Assembly: GCA_907165275.2 (NCBI GenBank)
Contig: OU015654.1
Span: forward strand, 823,501-887,500
Length of the DNA: 64,000 bases
Direction: 5' to 3'
Origin: Zygaena filipendulae
Lineage: Eukaryota > Arthropoda > Insecta > Lepidoptera > Zygaenidae
In this document: positions 33,105 to 44,591 of the stretch, one piece after another
Layout of the letters: each line of letters starts with the position of its first letter
Numbering within the stretch: the stretch's first letter is position 1
The notes under the pieces: generated by a model
Told to the model about the DNA's origin: nothing
Databases searched by the model: none
The model's input: only the letters and a program-made list of their open reading frames with translations
Translations under genes and position numbers: made by a program

Positions 33105-34302
33105 ATGAGTGATCCGATGGAAATGTCTCTAGAAGAAGTCATCAAGGCAAGGAATATAGATGAAATTGATAGAACATCACCAAAGGAACGGAACAACTAC
33201 CGAAGGATAGACCGAGAATCTGCCGGTTTTGGCAGCGTATCGAAGCCTAGAAAGATGGCCAGTGGATTTCATGAGAAAAAAATAAGAAGCAGTGTTTTTA
33301 CAGAGATACCAGCTATGTTATTGGTGTCAAACTTGGATTTCGGTGTGAACGATGCCGATATAGAAGAGTTGTTCGAAGAATATGGTATTGTAAAAAATAA
33401 GAAATACGTGAATTGTGATAAATCTGGAAAATCTCTAGGTGAGACTCTATCAAGTTTTGTTCTAATAACTCTATTTTTGTAAAAGGATAATATTATATTT
33501 TCATCAAATTAAAAGGAGAAACTTACTGACTGACTGATGACTAACGTACAGATTGAAATGTTAGAACTTGAAATTTTGCTTGAAATGTCCATTTATAATG
33601 CTGACTGACCAGCATTAAAACGATTTTCGGAATAAGAGATAGAGAGAGAGAAATTTATGTAGGTATATTGTTCATTGCAATATTTCTTAATCTATATTTT
33701 TGTGCTAGAAGCAAGCAAGAAATAATATTTCTGGTTTTCTTTCTTCAGGAATAGCCAACGTGATGTTTAATAAGAAATCAGACGCCATAAGTGCAATGAA
33801 AAAGTACAATGGCGTGCCGTTGGATGGAAGGGAATTGAGAATACGGTTAGCTAACTCAGAAACCAAGGGAGAAAGAAGACATTTTCGAATGTCTTCTGAA
33901 ATATCTAGAACGCATGATAAAAAATATTCGAATTACTACAGACCTGAAAGAACCACAGGTAAAAATTGATCCATTTTTTATAAGCCCAAATCTTATTCTT
34001 TGTTTTAATTTATTACATAAATAACTAATTGATTATTTTTGTGTTCTATCATTAGTTAAAAAAATACGTGTACCAATATAGCCTCATAATAGTTTGATTA
34101 AAGTAAAAAAAAGTCCATGAACTTATAGTCATTTTCTTCCTAAGGTGTTGTAAAAAAGAAAAAATATCAAAATTACGCTGGCAAAACATCCAATAGCGAT
34201 CGCAGCATCAAGCACTCTCCTCCCTCAGCTGAAGAATTGGACATGGAACTCGACGCAATTATGACATCCATGCGATCAGCAGTTACGTCAAGACGTGCGT
34301 AA
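33105..34302 (+). CDS. ALYREF-like array gene, copy 7
   Basis: Exons 33105-33438, 33749-33958 and 34145-34302 give 233 residues. Layout is as for copy 6. Distinguishing residues are TKGERR in place of [14 protein letters not shown] in place of ISRKHDKK, and KKKKYQ in exon 3. Exon 3 is the 158 nt alpha class (ending [15 protein letters not shown]). It is divergent from copy 6. No disabling change is seen. Confidence 0.86.
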
Positions 34303-35132
34303 GATAGTCCTTGAAGAGGATTATGCTTGTGTTCATTCAGGGGGATAAAAATAATCGAATGTGATTCTATCCCAAACATTTTTGTTTAGTCATGTAGGTA
34401 ATTAGTTGTATGTTTTTGTGACGTTAGTGTATAATAATTAAATTTTTATATTGTCTGCTATTGGTCAATGAATACATCTGATTTACATTTATGATGACTA
34501 AATTATGTAATGCTAGTTTATCCGTCACTGTAATTTCGGAGATAAAAGTCTCCTATGTTACTAAGGAATACTCTACAGCTAGCTTTCTTTACAATATTTT
34601 TTAAATCTGTAAAACAAACAGACATACAAAAATCAAATCTTTTCTCTTTATAATATTAGTATGGATTAGAAAATTTTGGTTTTCCCTCGGGAACTCTTTG
34701 AATTGTAATGAAAAGTCGTTCTCTTATATCTTATCTCGCTTTATGTGTGTAATTGGGTCCCAGACGTCCAAAAATACAAATATCTTTGACATTAGCAGCA
34801 AAATAGAGTTTTGGGATGTACCTATTATGTCATCGTATTTTAATTTCTTTGTAAAAATAAATCTTTTAGGTTTAAGTTCTTTTTTTAATAATGGATTTGA
34901 ATAAAATATATAATTTTGGTATTAAGAATTACTCTTTTTTATATTTCAATTTCCCCTTTTCCTTTTTAAGAAAATCGAGTTGGTTGACGTGTTAGGTAAC
35001 ATATAATAATTTCTGTATACCTAAGCACAAGAAATATTGACCATAAGAATGAATTTTAGTGTAGCGTAAGTAAGAAATTTACAAAGAGGCAAATGTTGCG
35101 ATATAAAATACCTATTACTCGTTAAAATATAA

Positions 35133-35249
35133 TCCTAATAATATTATAAATGTGAAAGTGTGGATGTTTGGATATTTGTACTTTTTATCCTGGAGTTCCC
35201 ACGGTAACTCTGAAATTAACGCGGGTGAAACGGCAGGGCGCAGCTATAG
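35133..35249 (+). mobile_element. Helitron-like element with an empty site in unit 6
   Basis: It runs from TCCTAATAATATT after a host A to the CTAG-type end before a host T; this copy reads GCTATAG. Unit 6 has the uninterrupted host sequence (AAAATATAATCTCTTATAAT on its coding strand), showing insertion between A and T without target duplication. Copies of 115 bp occur at the same place in units 8 (38850-38964), 9 (42567-42681), 10 (46593-46707), 11 (49981-50095), 12 (53960-54074), 13 (57348-57462) and 14 (60736-60850). Confidence 0.85.
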
Positions 35250-35664
35250 TCTCTTATAATCTAGAAAGACTGAAAGCCCCAATATACTGCCTAGAGGAAC
35301 TCCGTAACTTAGTTGTCAGGTTAGGCAGTTATGGCAAGCTTAGCTAGGCCATAGTTTAGTCGTTAAAAATATCATTAAGCTAAAAATTTCACTAATTATT
35401 TAGGTACCTACTTCATCACCGTAATAATGATTTGAGCCTCATTACGTTAATGATTTATTGATTACCAATATGTTAGCTTTGTTAATTAATAGATTTGTCA
35501 TTAACATATCATTAACAAATTTATCAGGTTACTTAATTAATACCTACAATGAATTACGAGTAGATACCTAATTACATCTTGTAATTGTTAGTATTTTATG
35601 TAATTAGGTGCCTAAATAATAGGCTATGTTTTGACGTTTTAGTTTTAAGTCTGGCATGAAGATT

Positions 35665-35943
35665 CTTCTTCTTCTTCTTCTTTAATAATGGCGTCTATAA
35701 TTATAATTTGCCAATGACAACGTTTCTTAGTAATAAAAATTTCTTTATCTACTTCTTCAATTATGGCGAAACGCCAATGACAATGTTAGATTGTTCCCCA
35801 AGTTAAAACATGGCTCTCTTCAAAGCCAGTTTCCTGCTCGGGGTCCAAAATAGATGCTAAAAAGTGACTGAAATAACGAAGACTTCGCGTGACACGCGTG
35901 TGTTCGGTCCGGCTTTCACTCTTCAACAACCGGCATGAAGATT
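35665..35943 (-). mobile_element. Retroposon-like insertion with 12 bp target duplication
   Basis: GGCATGAAGATT occurs at 35653-35664 and again at 35932-35943. Unit 6 has a single related site at this place. Read on the minus strand the inserted DNA ends in an (AAG)n run, like a SINE or other retroposed RNA with a simple-repeat tail. It is also in units 8, 11 and 14, truncated in unit 9, and largely deleted in units 10, 12 and 13. Its source RNA was not recognised. Confidence 0.65.
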
Positions 35944-36145
35944 GATAAAAAATATTGGACACAGAGGTTTTTTTTTAATTTTTTATTACGTAATCAAAAT
36001 ATAACGGTGATACATTTAGTCGAAATGTTGCGTGACGTCACGATCTGGTATACTTTATACGAAATTATGACGTCACGAGCCTCCACTTCTAAACTTTATG
36101 CGCTCTATCTTAGTGTAGCAAAAATACATACGTGTCCATAATATG
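35944..36145 (+). mobile_element. MITE relative in the array
   Basis: It contains TATTGGACAC, TTACGTAATCAAAATATAAC, two TGACGTCA palindromes about 35 bp apart, and CATACGTGTCCATAAT. Counterparts are at about 39623-39822 (unit 8), 50745-50985 and 51000-51205 (unit 11, in tandem) and 61511-61713 (unit 14); units 10, 12 and 13 keep only the right part. Clear terminal repeats are lacking. Confidence 0.55.
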
Positions 36146-36741
36146 GAATATAGCTTCCTTCAAAGCCCTTTTGACCTACTTACGTCGATTGCAACCATTA
36201 AAATCTTAAACCTTCAAGTATTAAGTTTTTCATATGCTAAGTAGGTACAAGATAGGTAACTAGGTATCAGGTAAAAATAACTCCTTTACCTTTCTCAGGT
36301 AGCTGTAGTTTCATGTACCTGTAGCACAGAGTAGATAGTAACCACAGAACGGAAAATAACTGATAGAAGGGACATCAACTTAGTATAGTATGAAAACAGG
36401 TGAAAACCGGTGGCACCGGGTGATTTTCGCACACAAAACTATTCATCACGCATAAAAACATTCACCAACGTAAAGAAATGTATTATGTACATGTACAAAA
36501 ACATTAAAAACAAACGCAAGTAACCTACCCAGGTATAAAATGTAAGCTATAGGTAATAATATTTTTTTATTCTAGGCAGATTATACACAAAATGTTTTTT
36601 TCTACCTTATCTTTACCCTGCAGATACCTATCATTGTTCAAAACGAAGTTCACGATAGCAATCCTAACGTGAATAACTAATACTTCGCATGTCGCAGGTA
36701 AAAAGTTCTAGAGGTTACAATTGTCTATTACTTAGGTCGTG

Positions 36742-36749
36742 TATTTAAA
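36742..36749 (+). promoter_or_regulatory. TATA box of copy 8
   Basis: TATTTAAA, 123 bp before the ATG. Confidence 0.65.
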
Positions 36750-36864
36750 GGAAATAGTCAAACATCACTTTGCAGTTTGTACTCGATCAGTCAAGAGGTA
36801 GGACGTGTCTTGTGTATAGTTTCATTCTCCAATTCGAAATTTTTATTTTTATTTTCTGTTTACA

Positions 36865-38023
36865 ATGAGTGATCCGATGGAAATGTCTCTAGAAGAAGTC
36901 ATCAAGGCAAGGAATATAGATGAGATTGATAGAACGTCACCAAAGGAACGGAACAACTACCGAAGGATAGACCGAGAATCTGCCGGTTTTGGCAGCGTAT
37001 CGAAGCCTAGAAAGATGGCCAGTGGATTTAATGAGAAAAAAATAAGAAGCAGTGTTTTTACAGACATACCAGCTATGTTATTGGTGTCAAACTTGGATTT
37101 CGGTGTGAACGATGCCGATATAGAAGAGTTGTTCGGAGAATATGGCATTGTAAAAAATAAGAAATACGTGAATTGTGATAAATCTGGAAAATCTCTAGGT
37201 GAGACTCTATCAAGTTTTGTTCTAATAACTCAATTTTTGTAAAAGGATAATATTATATTTTCATCAAATTAAAAGGAGAAACTTACTGACTGACTGATGA
37301 CTAACGTACAGATTGAAATGTTAGAACTTGAAATTTTGCTTGAAATGTCCATTTATAATGCTGACTGACCAGCATTAAAACGATTTTCGGAATAAGAGAT
37401 AGAGAGAGAGAAATATATGTATATTGTTCATTGCAATATTTCTTAATCTATATTTTTTATGCTAGAAGCAAGCGAGAAATAATATTTCTGGTTTTCTTTC
37501 TTCAGGAGTAGCCAACGTGATGTTTAATAAGAAATCTGACGCCATAAGTGCAATGAAAAAGTACAATGGCGTGCCGTTGGATGGAAGGGAATTGAGAATA
37601 CGGTTAGCTAACTCAGAAACCAATGGAGAAAGAAGACATTTTCGAATGTCTTCTGAAATATCTAGAAAGCATGATAAAAAATATTCGAATTACTACAGAC
37701 CTGAAAGAACCACAGGTAAAAATTGATTCATTTTTTATAAGCCCAAATCTTATTCTTTGTTTTAATTTATTACATAAATAAGTAATTGATTATTTTTGTG
37801 TTCTATCATTAGTTAAAAAAATACGTGTACCAATATAGCCTCATAGTAGTAGTCATTTTCTTCCTAAGGTGTTGTAAAAAGGAGATATCAAAATTACGCC
37901 GGCAAAACATCCAATAGCAATCGCAACATCAAGCACTCTCCTCCCTCAGCTGAAGAATTGGACATGGAACTCGACGCAATGGTGACATCCATGCGATCAG
38001 TAGTTACGTCAAGACGTGCGTAA
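36865..38023 (+). CDS. ALYREF-like array gene, copy 8
   Basis: Exons 36865-37198, 37506-37715 and 37869-38023 give 232 residues. Distinguishing residues are GFNEKK for GFHEKK, TDIP (as in copy 6) and LFGEYG for LFEEYG. Exon 3 is the 155 nt beta class (VVKRRYQ ... [15 protein letters not shown]), with SNRNIKH for SDRSIKH unique to this copy. The second UAP56-binding-like motif is unchanged. Confidence 0.86.
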
Positions 38024-40420
38024 GATATACTTTGAAGAGGATTATGCTTGTGTTCAATCAGGGGGATAAAAATAATCGAATGTGATTCTATCCCAAACAT
38101 TTTTGTTTACTTATTAGGTAATTAGTTTTATATCTGTTGTTACGTTATTGTATAATAAATTTTCTAATGTCTATACTATTGGTACAATAAATACATCTGA
38201 TGACTTAATTATGTAATACTAGTCTATCCCTCACTGTAATTTCGATGTCACCGTGGAAATTCCGGGATAAAAATACCCTATGTTACTAAGAAATACTGTA
38301 GCTGTAAAGAATTTTTTAAATCTGTAAAACAAACAAACATACAAAAAATCAAATCTTTCTCTTTATAATATTAGTAAAGATTAGCTAATTTTGATTTTCA
38401 CTGGGAACTCTTTGAATTGTAATGAAAAGTCGTTCGTAAGATCTGTTATCTCGCTTTTTGTGTATCTCGCTTTTTGAGTTCCAGACGTCCAATAATACAA
38501 ATATCTTTGACATTAGCAGGAAAGTAGAGTTTTGGGATGTACCTATTATGTCATTGCATTTTAATTTTTTTGTAAAAATAAATCTTTTAGTTTTAAGTTT
38601 TTTTTTTAATAATGGATTTAAATAAAATATATAATTTTAGTATTAAGAATTACTCTTTTTTTATTTCAATTTCCCCTTTTCCTTTTTAAGAAAATCGAGT
38701 TGGTTGACGTACCTAACGTATAATAATTTCTGTATACCTAAGCACAAGAAATATTGACCATAAGAATGAATTTTAGTGTAGCGTAAGTAAGAAATTTACA
38801 AAGAGGCAAATTTTGCGATATAAAATACCTATTACTCGTTAAAATATAATCCTAATAATATTATAAATGTGAAAGTGTGGATGTTTGGATATTTGTACTT
38901 TTTATCCTGGAATTCCCGCGGAAACTCCGAAATTTACGCGGGTGAAACGGCAGGGCACAGCTAGTCTCTTATAATCTAGAAAGACTGAAAGCCCCAATAT
39001 ACTGCTTAGAGGAACTCCGTAACTTAGTTGTCAGGTTAGGCAGTTACGGCAAGCTTAGCTAGCCCATAGTTTAGTCGTTAAAAATATCTTTAAGCTAAAA
39101 ATTTCACTAATTATTAAGGTACCTACTTCATCACCGTAATAATGATTTGAGCCTCATTACGTTAATGATTTATTGATTACCAATAAATCATTAACAAATT
39201 TATCAGGTCACTTAATTAATACCTATGATGAATTACGAGTAGATACCTAATTGCATCTTGTAATTGTTAGTATTTTATGTAATTAGGTGCCTAAATAATA
39301 GGCTATGTTTTGACGTTTTAGTTTTAAGTCTGGCATGAAGATTCTTCTTCTTCTTCTTCTTTAATAATGGCGTGTATAATTACAATTTGCCAATGACAAC
39401 GTTTCTTAGTAATAAAAAATTCTTTATCTACTTCTTCAATTATGGCGAAACGCCAATGACAATGTTAGATTGTTTCCCAAGTTAAAACATGGCTCTCTTC
39501 AAAGCCAGTTTCCTGCTCGGGGTGCAAAATAGATGCTAAAAGTGACTGAAATAACGAAGACTTCACGTGACACACGTGTGTTCGGTACGGCTTTCACCCT
39601 TCAACAACTGGCATGAAGATTGATAAAAAATATTGGACACAGAGGTATTTTTTAATTTTTTTTTACGTAATCAAAATATAACGGTGATACATTGAGTCGG
39701 AATGTTGCGTGACGTCACGATCTGGTATACTTTATACGAAATTATGACTTCACGAGCCCCCACTTCTAAACTTTGTGCACTCTATCTTAGCGTAGCAAAA
39801 ATACATACGTGTCCATAATATGGAATATAGCTTCCTTCAAAGCCCTTTTGACCTACTTACGTCGATTGCAACCATTAAAATCTTAAACCTTCAAGTATTA
39901 AGTTTTTCATATGCTAAGTAGGTACAAGATAGGTAACTAGGTATGAGGTAAAAATAACTCCTTTACCTTTCTCAGGTAGCTGTAGTTTCATGTACCTGTA
40001 GCACAGAGTAGGTAGTAACCACAGAACGGAAAATAACTGATAGAAGGGACGTCAACTTAGTATAGTACGAAAACAGGTGAAAACCGGTGGCACCGGGTGA
40101 TTTTCGTACACAAAACTATTCATCACGCATAAAAACATTCACTAACGTAAAGAAAATGTATTATGTATATGTACAAAAACATTAAAAACAAACGCAAGTA
40201 GCCTACCCAGGTATAAAATGTGAGCTATAGGTAAAAATATTTTTTTATTCTAGGCAGATTATGCACAAAATGTTTTTTTCTACCTTATCTTTACCCTGCA
40301 GATACCTATCATTGTTCAAAACGAAGTTCATGATAGCAATCCTAACTTGAATACCTAATACCTAATTATGTGGCAGGTAAAAAGTTCTAGAGGTTACAAT
40401 TGTCTATTACTTAGGTCGTG

Positions 40421-40428
40421 TATTTAAA
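40421..40428 (+). promoter_or_regulatory. TATA box of copy 9
   Basis: TATTTAAA, 123 bp before the ATG. Confidence 0.65.
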
Positions 40429-40543
40429 GGAAATAGTCAAACATTACTTTGCAGTTTGCACTCGATCAGTCAAGAGGTAGGACGTGTCTTGTGTATAGTT
40501 TCATTCTCCAACTCGAAATTTTATTTTTTATTTTCTGTTTACA

Positions 40544-41736
40544 ATGAGTGATCCGATGGAAATGTCTCTAGAAGAAGTCATCAAGGCAAGGAATATATAT
40601 GAGATTGATAGAACATCACCAAAGGAACGGAACAACTACCGAAGGATAGACCGAGAATCTGCCGGTTTTGGCAGCGTATCGAAGCCTAGAAAGATGGCCA
40701 GTGGATTTCATGAGAAGAAAATAAGAAGCAGTGTTTTTACAGAGATACCAGCTATGTTATTGGTGTCAAACTTGGATTTCGGTGTGAACGATGCCGATAT
40801 AGAAGAGTTGTTCCAAGAATATGGTATTGTAAAAAATACGAATTACGTGAATTGTGATAAATCTGGAAAATCTCTAGGTGAGACTCTATGAAGTTTTGTT
40901 CTAATAACTCTATTTTTGTAAAAGGATAATATTATATTTTCATCAAATTAAAAGGAGAAACTTACTGACTGACTAATGACTAACGTATAGATTGAAATGT
41001 TAGAACTTGAAATGTTGCTTGAAATGTCCATTTATAATGCTGACTGACCAGCATTAAAACGATTTTAGGAATAAGAGATAGAGAGAGAGAAATATTGTAT
41101 ATTGTTCATTGCATAATTTCTTAATCTATATTTTTTGTGCTAGAAGCAAGCGGGAAATAATATTTCTGGTTTTCTTTCTTCAGGAATAGCCAACGTGATG
41201 TTTAATAAGAAATCAGACGCCATAAGTGCAATGAAAAAGTACAATGGCGTGCCGTTGGATGGAAGGGAATTGAGAATACGGTTAGCTAACTCAGAAACCA
41301 ATGGAGAAAGAAGACATTTTCGAATGTCTTCTGAAATATCTAGAAAGCATGATAAAAAATATTCGAATTACTACAGACCTGAAAGAACCACAGGTAAAAA
41401 TTGATCCATTTTTTATAAGCCCAAATCTTATTCTTTGTTTTAATTTATTACATAAATAACTAATTGATTATTTTTGTGTTCTATCATTAGTTAAAAAATA
41501 CGTGTACCAATATAGCCTCATAATAGTTTGATTAAAGTAAAAAAAAGTCCATGAACTTATAGTCATTTTCTTCCTAAGGTGTTGTAAAAAAGAAAAGATA
41601 TCAAAATTACGCTGGCAAAACATCCAATAGCGATCGCAGCATCAAGCACTCTCCTCCCTCAGCTGAAGAATTGGACATGGAACTCGACGCAATTATGACA
41701 TCCATGCGATCAGCAGTTACGTCAAGACGTGCGTAA
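40544..41736 (+). CDS. ALYREF-like array gene, copy 9
   Basis: Exons 40544-40877, 41184-41393 and 41579-41736 give 233 residues. Distinguishing residues are ARNIYEID for [14 protein letters not shown], and [10 protein letters not shown] for [10 protein letters not shown]. The last change removes two Lys from the loop leading to the second RRM strand. Exon 3 is alpha class. The in-frame stop just inside intron 1 differs from other copies (TATGA), which does not affect the spliced product. Confidence 0.86.
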
Positions 41737-43291
41737 GATAGTCCTTGAAGAGGATTATGCTTGTGTACATTCAGGGGGATAAAAATAATCGAATGTGATT
41801 CTATCCCAAACATTTTTGTTTAGTCATGTAGGTAATTAGTTGTATGTTTTTTGTGACGTTAGTGTATAATAATTAAATTTTTATATTGTCTGCTATTGGT
41901 ACAATGAATACATCTGATTTACATTTATGATGACTAAATTATGTAATGCTAGTCTATCCGTCACTGTAATTTCGGAGATAAAAGTCTCCTATGTTACTAA
42001 GGAATACTCTACAGTCTAGCTTTCTTTACAATATTTTTTAAATCTGTAAAACAAACAGACATACAAAAATCAAATCTTTTCTCTTTATAATATTAGTATG
42101 GATTAGAAAATTTTGGTTTTCCTTCGGGAACTCTTTGAATTGTAATGAAAAGTCGTTCTCTTATATCTTATCTCGCTTTATGTGTGTAATTGAGTCCCAG
42201 ACTTCCAAAAATACAAATATCTTTGACATTAGTAGCAAAATAGAGTTTTGGGATGTACCTATTATGTCATCGTATTTTAATTTCTTTGTAAAAATAAATC
42301 TTTTAGTTTTAAGTTCTTTTTTTAATAATGGATTTGAATAAAATATATAATTTTGGTGTTAAGAATTACTCTTTTTTATATTTCAATTTCCCCTTTTCCT
42401 TTTTAAGAAAATCGAGTTGGTTGACGTACCTAACTTATAATAATTTCTGTAAACCTAAGCACAAGAAATATTGACCATAAGAATGAATTTTAGTGTAGCG
42501 TAAGTAAGAAATTTACAAAGAGGCAAATGTTGCGATATAAAATACCTATTACTCGTTAAAATATAATCCTAATAATATTATAAATGTGAAAGTGTGGATG
42601 TTTGGATATTTGTACTTTTTATCCTGGAGTTCCCACGGTAACTCTGAAATTAACGCGGGTGAAACGGCAGGGCGCAGCTAGTCTCTTATAATCTAAAAAG
42701 ACTGAAAGCCCCAATATACTGCCTAGAGGAACTCCATAACTTAGTTGTCAGGTTAGGCAGTTACGGCAAGCTTAGCTAGGCAATAGTTTAGTCGTTAAAA
42801 ATATCATTAAGCTAAAAATTTCACTAATTATTTAGGTACCTACTTCATCACCGTAATAATGATTTGAGCCTCATTACGTTAATGATTTATTGATTACCAA
42901 TATATTAGCTTTGTTAATTAATAGATTTGTCATTAAAATATCATTAACAAATTTATCAGGTTACTTAATTAATACCTACAATGAATTACGAGTAGATACC
43001 TAATTACATCTTGAACTGTTAGTATTTTATGTAATTAGGTGCCTAAATAATAGGCTATGTTTTGACATTTTAGTTTTAAGTCTGGCATGAAGATTCTTCT
43101 TCTTCTTCTTCTTTAATAATGGCGTCTATAATTATAATTTGCCAATGACAACGTTTCTTAGTAATAAAAATTTCTTTATCTACTTCTTCAATTATGGCGA
43201 AACGCCAGTGACAATGTTAGATTGTTCCCCAAGTTAAAACATGGCTCTCTTCAAAGCCAGTTTCCTGCTCGGGGTCCAAAATAGATGCTAA

Positions 43292-43702
43292 TTAACAAAA
43301 AAATTAAAACCGACTTCCAAAAACACAAAACTAAAAAACTAAAAATAAAAAGCTAAAAATAACAAAATACCGATTTAATCCAAAAGACAAAAAAACACGT
43401 AATATTATTATTGGTTTGTGCTACCACTGATCGGTTTGAATTCGGTGACAAGCCCGCTGGTGTCTGCCCACTTGGGTTGTTCTGCTCACGAAGAGCTGGT
43501 GGCGGGAGTCGACTTAGCCCATCTTCCCCCTCCATATTTGGCTTGTCACCGACTTCATACCGATCAGTGGTAGCACAAACCAATAATAATATTACGTGTG
43601 TTTTTGTCTTTTGGATTAAATCGGTATTTTGTTATTTTTAGCTATATATTTTTAGTTTTTTAGTTTTGTGTTTTTGGAAGTCGGTTTTAATTTTTTTGTT
43701 AA
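43292..43702. mobile_element. Foldback element with TTAA at both ends
   Basis: Arms of about 150 bp (43296-43450 and 43545-43698) are near-perfect inverted copies, starting CAAAAAAATTAAAACCGACT and ending with its reverse complement, around a centre of roughly 95 bp. TTAA flanks both ends, which would fit a piggyBac-type target, although the terminal bases are not the usual piggyBac ones. The similar 76-codon open frames on both strands are a consequence of the symmetry. Confidence 0.75.
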
Positions 43703-44253
43703 AATTTTGTTTATTTCTCGCTTTTAAGTGACTTAGTTCGTAATTTCTCTAAGTTACAATAGCCTAATGTCAACTACTCATCACCTTTTACAAAATATTG
43801 CTTTTCCTGACGCAGGGACGTTAATTGTTGAGGAGTTCTCCTGGTACATCATCATCAGTTCCACTTCACTATATTCATTGTGACGGGCATAAATTGTTTA
43901 GAAACCATATTAAAGTTAACGATTCGGAACCCGTGAAATACCCATTATTGAGTAGTTCTGATGGCCATCTGTGGTCTTCATCATCAGTTCCTCTTCTTCA
44001 AATTTTGCTTTCCGAAAGCAAATAAACGATTTACTATAAAAAATACAAAAATCGCTATAAGTGTTTTCATAATTTTTGAAGAGTTCCCTCGATTACTCCA
44101 AGATTCCATCATCAGATTTTTAAATTGCGTCAATCGGAACCCGTGAAATACGTATTATTTTTGAGTTGTTCCGATGACCACCTGTGGTCTTTATCATCAG
44201 TTCCACTTCTTCAAATTTTGCTTTCCGAAAGCAAATGAACGATTAACTATCAA
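43703..44253. repeat. Block with two diverged tandem repeats of about 210 bp
   Basis: CGGAACCCGTGAAATAC, then CATCTGTGGTCTTCATCATC and CTTTCCGAAAGCAAATAAACG recur in the same order at about 43925-44030 and 44130-44245 with some differences. A partial third copy may precede (CATCATCAGTTCCACTTC near 43850). It occurs only in unit 9 of this array and is probably part of a larger insertion; the family is not recognised. Confidence 0.6.
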
Positions 44254-44468
44254 AAATAGGTATAAAATGTAAGCTATAGGTAATAATATTTTTTTATTCT
44301 AGGCAGATTATGCACAAATGTTTTTTTCTACCTTATCTTTACCCTGCAGATACCTATCACTGTTCAAAACGAAGTTCATGATAGCAATCCTAACGTGAAT
44401 ACCTAATACCTAATTATGTCGCAGGTAAAAAGTTCTAGAGGTTACAATTGTCTATTATTTAGGTCGTG

Positions 44469-44476
44469 TATTTAAA
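44469..44476 (+). promoter_or_regulatory. TATA box of copy 10
   Basis: TATTTAAA, 123 bp before the ATG of the broken gene; the promoter itself looks intact. Confidence 0.65.
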
Positions 44477-44591
44477 GGAAATAGTCAAACATCACTTTCC
44501 AATTTGCACTCGATCAGTCAAGAGGTAGGACGTGTCTTGTGTATAGTTTCATTCTCCAACTCGAAATTTTATTTTTTATTTTCTGTTTACA

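Larger units (their letters stand above)
32716..36496 (+). repeat. Array unit 7, direct
   Basis: First direct unit: promoter, gene, 3' flank with the reverse Helitron-like element 34513-34665, the 115 bp-type Helitron 35133-35249, the retroposon-like insert 35665-35943, the MITE relative at about 35944-36145, then GTAGGTA-rich sequence to the next unit. Confidence 0.85.
36497..40174 (+). repeat. Array unit 8, direct
   Basis: Same order as unit 7. Intron 2 of its gene has a deletion of about 34 bp compared with the other units, and its exon 3 and 3' flank are beta class. Confidence 0.85.
40175..44253 (+). repeat. Array unit 9, direct, with foreign distal part
   Basis: Homology with other units is normal up to about 43290. 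The distal part (end of the retroposon insert, MITE and GTAGGTA-rich region) is replaced by a foldback element and a block with internal tandem repeats (43292-44253). This is the longest unit. Confidence 0.8.

Noticed and set aside
34173..34379. Recurring 68-codon minus-strand frame (MFGIE/G-SHSIIF...) in every direct unit
   Set aside because: It is the antisense of exon 3 and its 3' flank, and is open only because the units are nearly identical; no promoter or splice logic supports it.
34698..34904. Recurring 68-112-codon plus-strand frame (MNCNEKSFSY...) in the 3' flank of several units
   Set aside because: It is absent or broken in the beta-class flanks, is AT-rich, has no recognisable domain, and a length change between units comes from a poly-T run. 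It looks like chance conservation through recent duplication.
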